Of a DNA stretch of 64,000 nt, positions 1-9,503 are shown in pieces (position 1 is the stretch's first letter; each line of letters starts with the position of its first letter). The translations under genes and the position numbers were made by a program. This DNA comes from Bacteroides mediterraneensis (lineage in GTDB: Bacteria; Bacteroidota; Bacteroidia; Bacteroidales; Bacteroidaceae), in contig NZ_LT635783.1 of assembly GCF_900128455.1 (NCBI RefSeq), positions 128,506 through 192,505 on the forward strand. Direction: 5' to 3'. Under the pieces are notes generated by a model. It ran no database searches. It was not told the origin of the DNA and was given only the letters and a program-made list of their open reading frames with translations.

Positions 1-2865
1 GGTGTTGAAACCTCCATTCCATTTAGGGGTTGTGTTTCCGAGCACTTTTCTGTCGTAAGAGTCTATTTTCCCATCATTGTTGATATCTTCAAACATGAGG
101 TCTCCACGTGCCAGCTCTGTTGTTTTACCTGTCCAGCCTGCATCTTTAAGCTTTTGCAAACCTTTCTCGCCATAGTAAACAGCAATAGATTGTGATATAT
201 CACAATAACCGTCGACCAGATCTTTTTCAGTACGAACCATCTTGTTTACGCCATATCCTACCAATACGTTATAAGGCGTCTGTCCTTCCTGCAAGCCACC
301 TACGAAATGGGTTTCGTTTCCATTTCCTGTATAAATTTCGGTACCTCCCTGGCGATTGTTCTTCAAATCGTTGAAAGGTAATTGTACTACGGTGTTCTTG
401 TTGTAGGCTATGTTGCCACCCAATGTCCAAGTAAAGTCTTTCTTTTTCATCAGATTAGCATTGATGTCTATTTCAATACCGCGGTTACGGAATTTACCGT
501 TGTTGTTGGTTACGGAATTGAATCCAGTTGTAGGTGGTAGTGACAGTGATGCATACTTGTTCGAAGTCAGACGGTCGTAGAAAGTAAATCCAACAGTAAA
601 TCTGTTGTTTAAGAAACCAAGGTCGAGGCCTACTTCTGCGGTGCGAGTTTTTTCCCAGCGTAAGTCCGGATTAGGAAGTGTGCTCATAATATATCCGGTG
701 TTTCCATTGTATTTACTAGAGCCGTATGCTCCATGTAAGGTATAGATGCCGATGTAATTGGTATCTATACTGCCGTTAATACCATAGCTGAGGCGCAATT
801 TTCCGTAATTAGCTATGTTTTTGAGTGGAGAATAGAAATTTTCGTCAGAGAAAACCCATCCTGCCGATACACCTGGGAAGAATCCCCAACGGTTGTTTAT
901 GAGGCGTGAATAACCGTCCTCACGGAAGGTGAATGCCACGATGTAACGGCCCAGATAGTCGTATTGGAAGCGACCGAAATATGACATAATACGTTCTCGG
1001 TTGTGTTCTGTATCTACAGTGCGATAACCTTTCTCATCTGACGTATATCCTAAGTCTGCAAAGTCATCGGTAGGCGCCCCTTTTCCATAGGCATACATGC
1101 GTTTATATTGTTTGTCCCAAAACTCGACTCCGGCCATGGCATTGACAGAATGGTCTCCAAACTGTTTGTCGTACGAAGCGATTAAGTTATAAGTCTGGTT
1201 GAAATAACGGTAAAATTCCGCCGCAGAGCCGTATTCCGTATTCATGACGGTTTCTGCTTGATTGGTGTGGTAGCCTTTGTTGAATGTTTCCGATGTATAT
1301 TCGCTATAACTCCATGCCATTGTTCCTCTCAGTTTGAATCCTTCGAACAAAGTCGCTTCCAATGTTTGGGTCATATTGAATTTGTCGGTTTGGTAGTCAC
1401 GCTGAAATTTGTCGTTTTCGTACAAGTAGTTTCCATCTGCCTTGTTGAGACCGAGCAAATAATTGCCTTCTTCATCTTCTAAGCGAAGAGTCGGTGGAAG
1501 GGTGAGGACGCGTCCGAAGTAGTATTTATCCAGGTTGCTGCCATATTGGCTTGCCACGTATCCTGGACCTGTTTGCCAATTTGCACGGTTATAGTTGAAT
1601 ATAGAACTGGCGTCTAACCAGTTGGTGATTTTGTAGCTTCCTGTTAATGCGTATGAATAACGCTTGTAGAAAGAACTTACAGGCAAACCTTTTGAGTCGT
1701 AATAGCCTAGACCTGCATAGTACTTTCCTCGTTCATTACCTCCAGAAAAACTCAAGTTGTATTCTTGAGAAAGAGCCGGACTGTTGATGTTATATTGGGA
1801 GGCATCGGTATCTTTAAACAAAATCTTGCCGTCTCCTATGGGGTCGTCCATCACCTGCCATCCATGCTTGTTGATGAGATCCTGTTGGTATTCTGATCCG
1901 GTATAGTTCAATACATTAAACTGGCTTCCTTTAGACAATTCTGTTGCTCCAGTACCCACGCTGCTATTAGAAGAGGTAAGATTACCCGAGGCTGTACACC
2001 AAGGTGTATTGGCGATGGCTTTTCTCATCCAATATATATAATCTTTGCCCGACATCATGTCATAAGTGGGATTATAATATTGTGCACCTACTTTCATGTT
2101 GAAGTTGACTTGGGCTTTTCCCGATTTACCTTGTTTGGTGGTTACAAGTATAACACCGTTGGCAGCACGTGCCCCATAAATTGCCGTAGCACCTGCATCT
2201 TTCATAACTTCCATTGATTCAATATCGTTGGGATTAAGATCACTCAATCCGTCTGTCCGAATCTGTCCATCCACTACCACGAGTGGAGACCCAGTGCCAT
2301 TATAACTTGTACCACCACGAAGAGTGATTGTAGGAGTTGCACCTGCAAAACCAGATGTTTGATTTACTTTTACACCTGATATTGCGCCCACCAATGCTTG
2401 TGCGGGATCACCGTATGAACCCACTGTTAAAGTTTCCTCGCTTACGCTGGATACTGAGTTGGTAAGTTTTCCTCGCTTCTGCTTTACTCCATAAGCAAGT
2501 ACCACTACTTCATCCAGTGTCTGTGTATCTTCTTTTAAGGTAATGGTCAGATTTGTGCCATCCCATTTTACGGTCTGTGTGTTATATCCCACGAAAGAAA
2601 TTTCAATCATGTCTCCTTTCTTTACGTTTGATAATGAGAAGTTTCCATCGATGTCGGTAATGGTTCCGTTGGTGGTTCCTTTCACTATTACGGAAGCACC
2701 GATGACAGATTCGCCTGCGGCGTCTTTCACAGTACCTTGACATACACCCGATTGCTGTACGATGTCAATTTCAGATTGGTTTTTGGATAAGTCTGCATAC
2801 GCCATTCCTGTGGATAGGCTGCCTAGCAGCAGGCATATGCCGACAGACTTAACTTTCTTATTCAT
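1..2865 (-). CDS. SusC/RagA-family TonB-dependent outer-membrane receptor (partial, C-terminus off the left edge)
   Basis: SusC-type proteins are 22-strand outer-membrane barrels that import oligosaccharides with a SusD lipoprotein lid, powered by TonB. About 955 codons are present. A signal peptide (MNKKVKSVGICLLLGSLSTG) is followed by a carboxypeptidase-regulatory-like domain (about residues 40-125, with DIDGNFSLSNV and SFVGYNTQ), a TonB-box-like TLDEVVV stretch, and the plug domain with GGTSYNGTGSPLVVVDG and ATAIYGARAANGVILVTTK. Barrel sequence follows. There is no STN domain, so direct anti-sigma signalling is unlikely. The start is only 11 bases from an IS1380 element. The substrate cannot be read; proximity to the nan genes suggests a sialoglycan receptor, but that is inference. 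Confidence 0.93.
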   Translation of the reverse strand, partial: MNKKVKSVGICLLLGSLSTGMAYADLSKNQSEIDIVQQSGVCQGTVKDAAGESVIGASVIVKGTTNGTITDIDGNFSLSNVKKGDMIEISFVGYNTQTVKWDGTNLTITLKEDTQTLDEVVVLAYGVKQKRGKLTNSVSSVSEETLTVGSYGDPAQALVGAISGVKVNQTSGFAGATPTITLRGGTSYNGTGSPLVVVDGQIRTDGLSDLNPNDIESMEVMKDAGATAIYGARAANGVILVTTKQGKSGKAQVNFNMKVGAQYYNPTYDMMSGKDYIYWMRKAIANTPWCTASGNLTSSNSSVGTGATELSKGSQFNVLNYTGSEYQQDLINKHGWQVMDDPIGDGKILFKDTDASQYNINSPALSQEYNLSFSGGNERGKYYAGLGYYDSKGLPVSSFYKRYSYALTGSYKITNWLDASSIFNYNRANWQTGPGYVASQYGSNLDKYYFGRVLTLPPTLRLEDEEGNYLLGLNKADGNYLYENDKFQRDYQTDKFNMTQTLEATLFEGFKLRGTMAWSYSEYTSETFNKGYHTNQAETVMNTEYGSAAEFYRYFNQTYNLIASYDKQFGDHSVNAMAGVEFWDKQYKRMYAYGKGAPTDDFADLGYTSDEKGYRTVDTEHNRERIMSYFGRFQYDYLGRYIVAFTFREDGYSRLINNRWGFFPGVSAGWVFSDENFYSPLKNIANYGKLRLSYGINGSIDTNYIGIYTLHGAYGSSKYNGNTGYIMSTLPNPDLRWEKTRTAEVGLDLGFLNNRFTVGFTFYDRLTSNKYASLSLPPTTGFNSVTNNNGKFRNRGIEIDINANLMKKKDFTWTLGGNIAYNKNTVVQLPFNDLKNNRQGGTEIYTGNGNETHFVGGLQEGQTPYNVLVGYGVNKMVRTEKDLVDGYCDISQSIAVYYGEKGLQKLKDAGWTGKTTELARGDLMFEDINNDGKIDSYDRKVLGNTTPKWNGGFNT

Positions 2866-3046
2866 AATTTGTACATCCTCAAATCCGCAACTACGCGCCT
2901 ATATGATACAGAAGCGAAAATAATCTGCATCGTTAGTAAAAAGGGGGCACAGTGCATCGAATGTCACCATAAAGACATATAAACGCCCCTTACCCCACCA
3001 TGCGACTTGAGGCAATACGCAAAGTCACGACCATAAGTTGTCGGTG

Positions 3047-4333
3047 TTATCCAAAGTCATTCTGGAACACATCAGCATAAGCGTTGTTGCATGAATAGAT
3101 ATTCAGCACATACTGCCTTGATGTCCTGCCCCATTTGGCTGGCACAGAGATGAACTTGAAGACAAACGCCTTGATGCGGCTTGTTGCTTTGAGTCCGAAC
3201 CTCTTCACGTCAAGCCTCGCCATGATGAATTTATAGAAGTTGCGTATGAGTGCCGTAAGCAGAAGAAACACCGTGTTTTCTCCCATGAAGGATTTTGGAA
3301 GCCTGTTCCAGCCGAATCCGTTATTCATTTCATCGAAGATGCGTTCCTTCCCTCCACGGAGGTTATAGAATTTGACAATCTCTTTCTCGGAAGACTCGTA
3401 GTCATTTGTAAGGATGCAGCGGTAGGTGTATTCGCCTTCCCACAGGTCAATCTCACCGTCAATTCGCTTCTGCCTTTGGATTACAAGACGGTATGCCCTC
3501 CCTTTCCATTTCTCAACAAGAATGGAGTTCAGTTCAAACTCAATGCCGCCCAGTTCCTCTCTCTTCCACCCTCTGAGTGCAAAGATGTCATCGTAGAGCG
3601 AACCGCAGCGGTTGGCGCGGATATAGAAAGTCATGCAATGCTTTCCGACCTCTTCCACAATTTCCTCTGAGCAGGATCCGCAATCTGCCCTGAAACGATT
3701 GACTGTCAATCCTTTCTGTTCAATCCTCTCAAAGAATCTCCTCAACGTGTCCTTCTGGTGGAAACGAACGTTAGTGTTGCCGTCGCTGTTCTCTATGCCG
3801 ACAATCATGTCGCCAATGACAGCCACACCTGGACGGTACCCGAGAAACTTCTTGTATGTGGGTTTCGCATCAAACTTCTCAGCCTCTATGAACTGGTGGT
3901 CGAAGTCAACGTCATACCCCTCGCCCTCTTTCAGCTGCCCTGTGGACAATAGGCAATTGAGGAGCAGTGTATTCAGCATGTCTGCCGTGTTGAAGTCGTA
4001 GGTCTTGCCAGTGTCGGATGTGTAGGAAATGTTATCCTGGGTCAGTTCCTTTATGGCTCTGAGAATCGTGTCGGCACTGCATGTGCGAAATGTCGGATGA
4101 AGCGAGAGGTGGTACATCAGATGAGTGGTGACATCCTCTATGCATGAGCCGCCACAGAAATAAACGCTCATAAGCGAACGGATGATTTCGCTGTATTGAT
4201 AACCATACAGCCTACATCTCATACCGAGGGTTGAGTCGATTACAGATGAGAGATTGGAGTCAAATTGCTCCATTATTGAAAAAATTCCTCCAAAAGGAGA
4301 GAGTTTCTCAGATTTTATTGCTACCTTTGCCAT
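3047..4333 (-). CDS. IS1380-family transposase
   Basis: This 428-residue DDE transposase catalyses movement of the surrounding element. The family is suggested by the N-terminal block (FSIMEQFDSNLSSVIDS, LRAIKELT), acidic residues in YDVDFDHQFIEAEK and NRFRADCGSCSEE, and the C-terminal FKFISVPAKWGRTSRQYVLNIY typical of IS1380 proteins. The frame is open with no frameshift. It is read toward susC, so read-through transcripts could enter that gene. A hairpin upstream (4403-4427) probably limits transcription entering the element. Confidence 0.93.
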   Translation of the reverse strand: MAKVAIKSEKLSPFGGIFSIMEQFDSNLSSVIDSTLGMRCRLYGYQYSEIIRSLMSVYFCGGSCIEDVTTHLMYHLSLHPTFRTCSADTILRAIKELTQDNISYTSDTGKTYDFNTADMLNTLLLNCLLSTGQLKEGEGYDVDFDHQFIEAEKFDAKPTYKKFLGYRPGVAVIGDMIVGIENSDGNTNVRFHQKDTLRRFFERIEQKGLTVNRFRADCGSCSEEIVEEVGKHCMTFYIRANRCGSLYDDIFALRGWKREELGGIEFELNSILVEKWKGRAYRLVIQRQKRIDGEIDLWEGEYTYRCILTNDYESSEKEIVKFYNLRGGKERIFDEMNNGFGWNRLPKSFMGENTVFLLLTALIRNFYKFIMARLDVKRFGLKATSRIKAFVFKFISVPAKWGRTSRQYVLNIYSCNNAYADVFQNDFG

Positions 4334-4402
4334 GTCTGTCGGGTTTGATACATATTTTGATTTGCAACACTAAGATAGGTGAAAAATCTGACATGGCAAA
4401 AT

Positions 4403-4427
4403 CCTGAGCAACTTTTTGTTGCTCAGG
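4403..4427 (-). terminator. Hairpin near the right end of the IS1380 element
   Basis: A perfect 10-bp stem, CCTGAGCAAC (4403-4412) and GTTGCTCAGG (4418-4427), surrounds a TTTTT loop and lies between the right TIR and the transposase start. On the minus strand ATTTTG follows it, a weak T tract. Such hairpins in IS ends usually block transcription or translation coming from outside. Here it would also intercept transcripts from the stranded susC promoter. Confidence 0.6.
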
Positions 4428-4563
4428 TACTTATAAAATAAGTTAAACTAAAATGCTGCGGAATTTAGGTACATATAAAAGGTTAAAGTTTGAGATTGAA
4501 TAGCCTAGGTTAACCGAAGGTAGTATTTAATTGATTTTATTAATCATGCCTATCTGTGTGCGA

Positions 4564-4594
4564 CAAATATAGAAATAAAAAATTAAAAACGCAA
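4564..4594 (-). promoter_or_regulatory. Probable native susC promoter, now stranded upstream of the IS
   Basis: On the minus strand there is a -33 TTG (4592-4594) and a -7 box TATATTTG (4564-4571) separated by about 20 bases, matching the Bacteroidota consensus. Removing the IS and one TACAT copy places the promoter about 105 bases before the susC ATG, giving a normal leader. The next minus-strand gene below is now the transposase. Confidence 0.65.
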
Positions 4595-4692
4595 TTATTT
4601 AGAAAAATATTTTATGAAATATTGGTTCTTATAGGTGTACAATTTTGTTTATGCACCTTTTAATAAGGATGAATGTTTATTTTTTATCTTCA

Positions 4693-6012
4693 TTAGTGTC
4701 CCGTTAAAATCGGGACAAATTAATATTAATCAAACAATCCCGGAAAAAGGGAAGAATTGAGTTCTTTGACATCGTTGAAATTAGTCTTATCAAACAGTTC
4801 CTTAAGGCATGTTTTGTCCGTAAGAGAAATGCTTAGAATTTGTAGAACTTCATATGTTGACCGTTCCAGTTGCATATCATGTTGCACTATAGCAACAAGG
4901 CAATAACTGATAATGGCAGTACTGATTTGGATTCGAACAGCGTTCTCCGTAGTACCCCAAAACTTCTTAATTTTGAGGTGCTGCTTTAGCCATTTGAAGA
5001 ACAACTCAACCTGCCAGCGGTTTTTATACAGTTCGACGATTTCAAGTGAAGTGAGATGAAAAGCATTGGTAAGAAAGACAAACTCTCTATCCTGATTTTC
5101 GTCTCTGTACTTCACTAAGCGCAACCGCTCAGGATACTTCTGCCGAGTGATTATGTCGGTAAGTTCTATTACAGAATCGGTAAGTACATTCTTTGGCAAT
5201 CTGCGTCTCCATCGGATACATTTAAACTGTAGATTCTTCTTGGCTCTCACTATAAAGAAAGACTCGTGCAAATGTATCTTATGGAGTTCTTTGAAGGCAT
5301 TGTAACCACGGTCAAACACATAGTAAGACCCTGATTCATAAGGAATATACTTCATTGCTTTTGAATCGTGGACAGATGCTGTAGAGAAGTGGAAGTATGC
5401 TGGGACTTGTGCTTCCAAGTCATACAACACATGAGCTTTTACACCACCTTTCTTCTTACGAAACTTGGCCCACCAGAAGATAGACAGACATAAAGGTATT
5501 GTCGTAGAATCGAAAGCATACACATGCCCTTTCAACTTAAAAATATCTGTTGCCTGTTTTTTCCGAGCCTGTTCCATCATGAAGAATGCAAAGTCTTCAA
5601 AGATGCGGTAATCTCGATTTTGGTTGGCTGAAGCAAATGTCGTTTTAGCAATAGGATTCCGTCCTATTCCAAGATGATAGCATTTGGTATGATGCGCTTC
5701 CAGCGCCACGACTACATCGCGTAGACTTTCACAATTACTAAGCTGACCAAACATCAATGCAAGAAGTTGGTTCCAGCACGTGAATGACTTGACATACCGA
5801 TTGCCATTGTATTTGTCAACTAAGTGGCGAAACTTATCTTTATCAAGAAATTCTACCAATTGGGCAAAGATATATTTGTTTTTGTTCATATGCAGTCTAT
5901 CTTATAGACTACAATGTAGCAATTTCAAATCGTCGCACCCTAAAAATGCTTGTAAAAGACTATATTTCAACTATTTCAAAGACCGATTCCCTTTTTTAAC
6001 GGGACAGTAGTG
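4693..6012 (-). mobile_element. IS4-family insertion sequence with 11-bp target duplication
   Basis: The element of about 1320 bp carries ends that share TGTCCCGTTAAAA in inverted orientation (left 4697-4709, right 5994-6006). The direct repeat TTTTATCTTCA occurs at 4682-4692 and 6013-6023. An 11-bp duplication is within the usual range for IS4 elements. Exact ends are uncertain by 1-3 bases because the two termini differ outside the shared core. It sits between the nan operon terminator and the susC promoter. Confidence 0.85.
4726..5889 (-). CDS. IS4-family transposase
   Basis: A 387-residue DDE transposase. The catalytic acids are visible as D127 (YAFDSTTIPL), D193 (YYVFDRGYN) and E295 inside the family's YREK signature (Y288, R291, E295, K302 in YKNRWQVELFFKWLK). 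The N-terminal domain (FAQLVEFLDKDKFRHLV, NQLLALMFGQLS) is the DUF4372-like region common in Bacteroidota IS4 proteins. The frame is intact, so the element could be active. Confidence 0.95.
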   Translation of the reverse strand: MNKNKYIFAQLVEFLDKDKFRHLVDKYNGNRYVKSFTCWNQLLALMFGQLSNCESLRDVVVALEAHHTKCYHLGIGRNPIAKTTFASANQNRDYRIFEDFAFFMMEQARKKQATDIFKLKGHVYAFDSTTIPLCLSIFWWAKFRKKKGGVKAHVLYDLEAQVPAYFHFSTASVHDSKAMKYIPYESGSYYVFDRGYNAFKELHKIHLHESFFIVRAKKNLQFKCIRWRRRLPKNVLTDSVIELTDIITRQKYPERLRLVKYRDENQDREFVFLTNAFHLTSLEIVELYKNRWQVELFFKWLKQHLKIKKFWGTTENAVRIQISTAIISYCLVAIVQHDMQLERSTYEVLQILSISLTDKTCLKELFDKTNFNDVKELNSSLFPGLFD

Positions 6013-6080
6013 TTTTATCTTCAATAAGATTTGTATATATATTGAAAATAATAATGTTATATTTTGATTATCAATAAATA

Positions 6081-6112
6081 AAAAGGGAATATTGCTAGCA
6101 ATATTCCCTTTT
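6081..6112 (-). terminator. Palindromic terminator after nanH
   Basis: A perfect 32-bp palindrome centred on GCTAGC, with arms beginning AAAAGGGAATATTG, lies 24 bases past the nanH stop. It ends in a T run on either strand. It closes the nan operon and implies that susC beyond it has its own promoter. Confidence 0.85.
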
Positions 6113-6136
6113 TAATCAAATCTGTTATATAATAAA

Positions 6137-7759
6137 TTATTTTATAATATCACGGAGCTTAATACTTTGGAACGTCATGTGGGCTACGCTGCTCTCGTAC
6201 AATATACCGATGGTTTCTTTATCAATCATGGTCAGGCAGGAATATCCCCAGTTGTATCCCTCATCCAATAGTAACTGATGTTCCGGGCTCCAGGTATTTC
6301 CTCCGTCCAGACTGATTTTGATGGTCATGTCCTTTCGCGCGCTGGTTGAGTTGGGGTTGGAGAAAATCAGCAGGTCTTTTCCCAGCACGTTGTCCTTGGC
6401 TTTCACGCTGATCAGGCTGGCCATACATACAGGCTCTATCAGGGCCGTACGGGAAGATTCATGTTCTTTCCACGTCTTGCCTAAATCCCGTGTGGTATAT
6501 ACAGCCCGGCTTCCTCCCCGGTTGTCACGCATGTTCAGCATGAGAGTGCCAGGTTCGAGTTCGGCCACCTGCGCTTCTGTGGTATTGGTACGTGCATGGT
6601 GGTGGATGGTCCAGGTTTTTCCATGGTCTTTGCTATACATGATGCCTGCATTTGGAATACGGGTCTTGTCGATGAACTGGATAGGGAACACCAAGGTACC
6701 GTCTTCCATGGTGATGCCTCGTCCCGGTCCCTGAAGCAGGAAGTACCATTCCGGAAGCTTCACCTGTTCGGTGATGTTGATAGGCTCGGACCAGGTCTTT
6801 CCATCGTCTGTACTTTTGGCCAGTACCAGCTGGGCCGTGTGGTTCAGGTCCATGCCCGGATGGGAACTCCACCAAGCTCGTTGGTTGCCCATTCCGTGCG
6901 TCCAGGCTGCTACAATCCATACTGTATTCGTTTGGGTGTCTACCAGAATGGAAGGGTCACCTACGCCGTTCTGAGCCGACGGAAGCCCTCCATATTCTTT
7001 AAAGGCCAGTGGCAGACGCATTTTCTCCCAGGTCTTTCCACCGTCTGTACTACGGCTGAGACCGATATCGATGTGTTCCTGCAGGTCCACACTGCTGTTG
7101 TAACGTACGTCATATACGCCCAGAAGAGTACCTTTGTTGGTCGTAACCAGACCGGGGATACGGAAGGCGGCAGAACCGTCGTCACCGGCATGACGTACGC
7201 CGACTGCCATTCTCTGCACCACCTTTTGTTCCTCTGCATTTTTGGTCGGGAGAATTTTCCCGTCTGCTTTCACTTGCGTGATTTCGGCACTGATTTTGGT
7301 TTGCAGTGAGGCCGTGGGTTGCATCTCAATGCTGATCCAGAAGAAATTGTATCCGGGAAACAGGTTCTGCTTGCCCTCCAGCGTAAGGGTATGTTTCTTG
7401 GGGGTTACTTCCGATTTCTTGATAGAATAGGAAGGGTTTGCCGATAACGTCTGGCCAGGAGTCTGACTGGAGATATATTCTACCGGGGCAAACCGTTTTT
7501 TTCCTCTGTCTTGGGAAGCGTCCGTACCACTATAATAGAGTTTGACTGCTTTTATCTGTGAAAGCGGAACCTCTTTGTCGAACGTGAGGGTGACATTTTC
7601 CAGTGTCTGGGTCTCTTTTGCATCAAGCCGCATATAGGCCAGCACATTGTCATGTCTTTCTATCAGAATGGGCACCTGTGGGGTTTTCACAAATACCGTG
7701 TCGGCGGCTTGCAGGCTGATAGAAATCATTCCGATACATAGGGAAAGTAATTTTCTCAT
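6137..7759 (-). CDS. nanH: Secreted exo-alpha-sialidase (GH33)
   Basis: Hydrolyses terminal sialic acid from glycans in the periplasm or at the surface. The 540-residue protein has a signal peptide (MRKLLSLCIGMISISLQA), an N-terminal beta-rich domain (about residues 25-180, with DNVLAYMRLDA), and a six-bladed propeller. The propeller has the FRIP motif at 199-202 and five Asp boxes, such as STDGGKTW near 237, STDDGKTW near 316, KDHGKTW near 377 and RDLGKTW near 424. GDPSILVD and the arginines in MRDNRGGSR fit the active site. It is the last gene of the nan operon, 15 bases after yhcH, and is followed by a strong terminator. Confidence 0.96.
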   Translation of the reverse strand: MRKLLSLCIGMISISLQAADTVFVKTPQVPILIERHDNVLAYMRLDAKETQTLENVTLTFDKEVPLSQIKAVKLYYSGTDASQDRGKKRFAPVEYISSQTPGQTLSANPSYSIKKSEVTPKKHTLTLEGKQNLFPGYNFFWISIEMQPTASLQTKISAEITQVKADGKILPTKNAEEQKVVQRMAVGVRHAGDDGSAAFRIPGLVTTNKGTLLGVYDVRYNSSVDLQEHIDIGLSRSTDGGKTWEKMRLPLAFKEYGGLPSAQNGVGDPSILVDTQTNTVWIVAAWTHGMGNQRAWWSSHPGMDLNHTAQLVLAKSTDDGKTWSEPINITEQVKLPEWYFLLQGPGRGITMEDGTLVFPIQFIDKTRIPNAGIMYSKDHGKTWTIHHHARTNTTEAQVAELEPGTLMLNMRDNRGGSRAVYTTRDLGKTWKEHESSRTALIEPVCMASLISVKAKDNVLGKDLLIFSNPNSTSARKDMTIKISLDGGNTWSPEHQLLLDEGYNWGYSCLTMIDKETIGILYESSVAHMTFQSIKLRDIIK

Positions 7760-7774
7760 AATTAAGAGTTTGGG

Positions 7775-8221
7775 TTAGATTTTTACTTTAGCTATCAGTT
7801 TTCTGATTTTTCCTTCTCCGATGAGTGGAGCATGAGGGTCTTCCGGATAGACAATCAGGAATTGTCCCGGAAGCAGGTCCACGAAACACGTGGGAGTGTC
7901 CGTATAGAGGGCGCAATCTCCTTCTTCCTGGTAAGCTTGTTTCAGTTGGCAGACATCTTCCATCGCTTTCCAGCCGATACGTTCCTTTCCTTCCAGCAGG
8001 ATGTGTATGTCAATGTAGTCACGGTGTACTTCGAGCACCTGTTCGGATGCCTTGACACATGTGGGGTTTACATTGTTGATGAACAGGTTGTTCCCGTCCA
8101 GTTCGATTCTTCCACATGGAGTATGCAGAAGGTCATGACTTTTTACATAATCAAACAACTGTTTGAACAGAGGGTGGAGTGCTTCAATCCGGGCACTGTT
8201 TTGTAAATTGGAAACAATCAT
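7775..8221 (-). CDS. nanQ: YhcH/YjgK/YiaL (DUF386) family protein, probable NanQ sialic-acid anomerase
   Basis: A 148-residue cupin-like cytosolic protein. Family features are VHRDYIDIHILLEGKERIGW, a conserved histidine/acid pair, and the C-terminal GQFLIVYPEDPHAPLI with its metal-binding-type EDPHAP. Members of this family in nan operons speed interconversion of N-acetylneuraminate anomers so the lyase receives its substrate form. It lies between the transporter and sialidase genes with 15-base gaps on each side, so co-transcription is likely. The family assignment is firm; the anomerase role is inferred from family and context. Confidence 0.88.
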   Translation of the reverse strand: MIVSNLQNSARIEALHPLFKQLFDYVKSHDLLHTPCGRIELDGNNLFINNVNPTCVKASEQVLEVHRDYIDIHILLEGKERIGWKAMEDVCQLKQAYQEEGDCALYTDTPTCFVDLLPGQFLIVYPEDPHAPLIGEGKIRKLIAKVKI

Positions 8222-8236
8222 ATTTTCAAAGTTTTA

Positions 8237-9475
8237 TTATTCCATATTGTCTGTCTTGGGGCGCAGGAAGTATAATTGCACGCAGAGAGCGACTGCCACC
8301 ACAATGGCCAGCATGGCAAAACCGGCTCCCAGGCTGCCGTTGTCTCCCCAACGGCCCAGCAGATGTGTAATGAAGGCACCGGCAGAAACTCCCACCATGT
8401 TCATCACTCCGTATGCCGTGGCTCTTTGTTTGGACGATACGAACTGGCAGAGGATAGGCATGTTGTTGGTGTCGAAGATGCCATATCCGATACCGAACAG
8501 CAGTCCGGCACCCACTACAGCCACCAGGTTGTGTCCAAAGCCTAATAAGAGCAAGGAAGGGATGGTCAGTCCCAAACCGATGGCTCCGGTATATACGCGT
8601 CCGCGCAAGTTCTTTTGTATCCACCAGTCGGATAACGGACCACCGATAATGACACCGATGAAGGAAGAAACGGCAATCGTAATGGTAGAGATAGGGCCAG
8701 CCTGTGACATCGGTAAGTTAAGGTTTTCAGCAAACAAGGTCGGGAGCCAGTTTTTGGTAGCCCATCCGGGAAGGCTTGGAGCGGCAAAATAGAGCAAGAT
8801 TACCCAAAAAGCCACATTGGTCAGCAAGGATTTCAGACTGATGAATACGCTCTCCTTTTCTTTATGCGGTGGAGCTTGCAATTTTTCTGTGGGGATGGAT
8901 TCCGTCTTTTTGTCGTGTAGGAATAACATCAGAATCACGGCGTAGGCGATTCCGATGATACCGAACCAATGGAAGGTGGTATGCCAGGAGACAGCCGCAG
9001 CCACGGTAGCTCCGAATCCTCCGATGGCCTGGCCAGTGTACAGACCGGTCATGTGGATGCCTACAGCTAAAGAGCGGGATTTCCCGGTGTGGTAGTCTGC
9101 AATCAGGGAAAGTCCGGCAGGGATGTAGAGCGCTTCGCTCACTCCCATCAAGGCACGCAGCCAGACAATCTGGTTGAAGGTGTCGGCCACTCCCATCAGG
9201 TAGGTGACAGAAGACCATACGAACAAACTGCCTACAATCAGCCATTTGCGGCTCAGACGGTCGGCAATGACACCCGAAACCGGACTCATCAATGCGTAAA
9301 TCCAGAGAAAAATCGCCATCAGACGGCCGAAGTTGGTAGCCGATTGCAATTCCGTGATATCCATCTGCATGGCCTCCTTCATGGTGCTGAGCATTTGGCG
9401 GTCCATATAGTTGAGCAATGCCACGCCCCACAGCAATCCTACTACAACCCAAGGATAAATCTTAGAGTTCTTCAT
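8237..9475 (-). CDS. MFS transporter, probable sialic-acid importer (NanT-like)
   Basis: A 412-residue inner-membrane carrier with about 12 hydrophobic segments. Near the N-terminus WGVALLNYMDRQMLSTM resembles the anion:cation symporter group of the major facilitator family. A loop with SRKWLIVGSL follows helix 2, and a charged central loop (HDKKTESIPTEKLQAPPHKEKE, about residues 187-208) joins the halves. Position between the AGE epimerase and the anomerase gene argues for N-acetylneuraminate uptake. Substrate cannot be proved from sequence. Confidence 0.88.
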   Translation of the reverse strand: MKNSKIYPWVVVGLLWGVALLNYMDRQMLSTMKEAMQMDITELQSATNFGRLMAIFLWIYALMSPVSGVIADRLSRKWLIVGSLFVWSSVTYLMGVADTFNQIVWLRALMGVSEALYIPAGLSLIADYHTGKSRSLAVGIHMTGLYTGQAIGGFGATVAAAVSWHTTFHWFGIIGIAYAVILMLFLHDKKTESIPTEKLQAPPHKEKESVFISLKSLLTNVAFWVILLYFAAPSLPGWATKNWLPTLFAENLNLPMSQAGPISTITIAVSSFIGVIIGGPLSDWWIQKNLRGRVYTGAIGLGLTIPSLLLLGFGHNLVAVVGAGLLFGIGYGIFDTNNMPILCQFVSSKQRATAYGVMNMVGVSAGAFITHLLGRWGDNGSLGAGFAMLAIVVAVALCVQLYFLRPKTDNME

Positions 9476-9503
9476 ATATTATGATTATTCAGTTAGCAAT
9501 GGT

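Larger units (their letters stand above)
2877..4469 (-). mobile_element. IS1380-family insertion sequence with TIRs and 5-bp target duplication
   Basis: The 1593-bp element is bounded by imperfect terminal inverted repeats: CCTCAAATCCGCAAC at the left end and CCTAAATTCCGCAGC read inward from the right end (12 of 15 match). It is flanked by direct repeats TACAT at 2872-2876 and 4470-4474. Length, transposase and short TSD fit the IS1380 family, which includes Bacteroides elements known to activate resistance genes when inserted upstream. The single open transposase gene appears intact. Confidence 0.92.
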
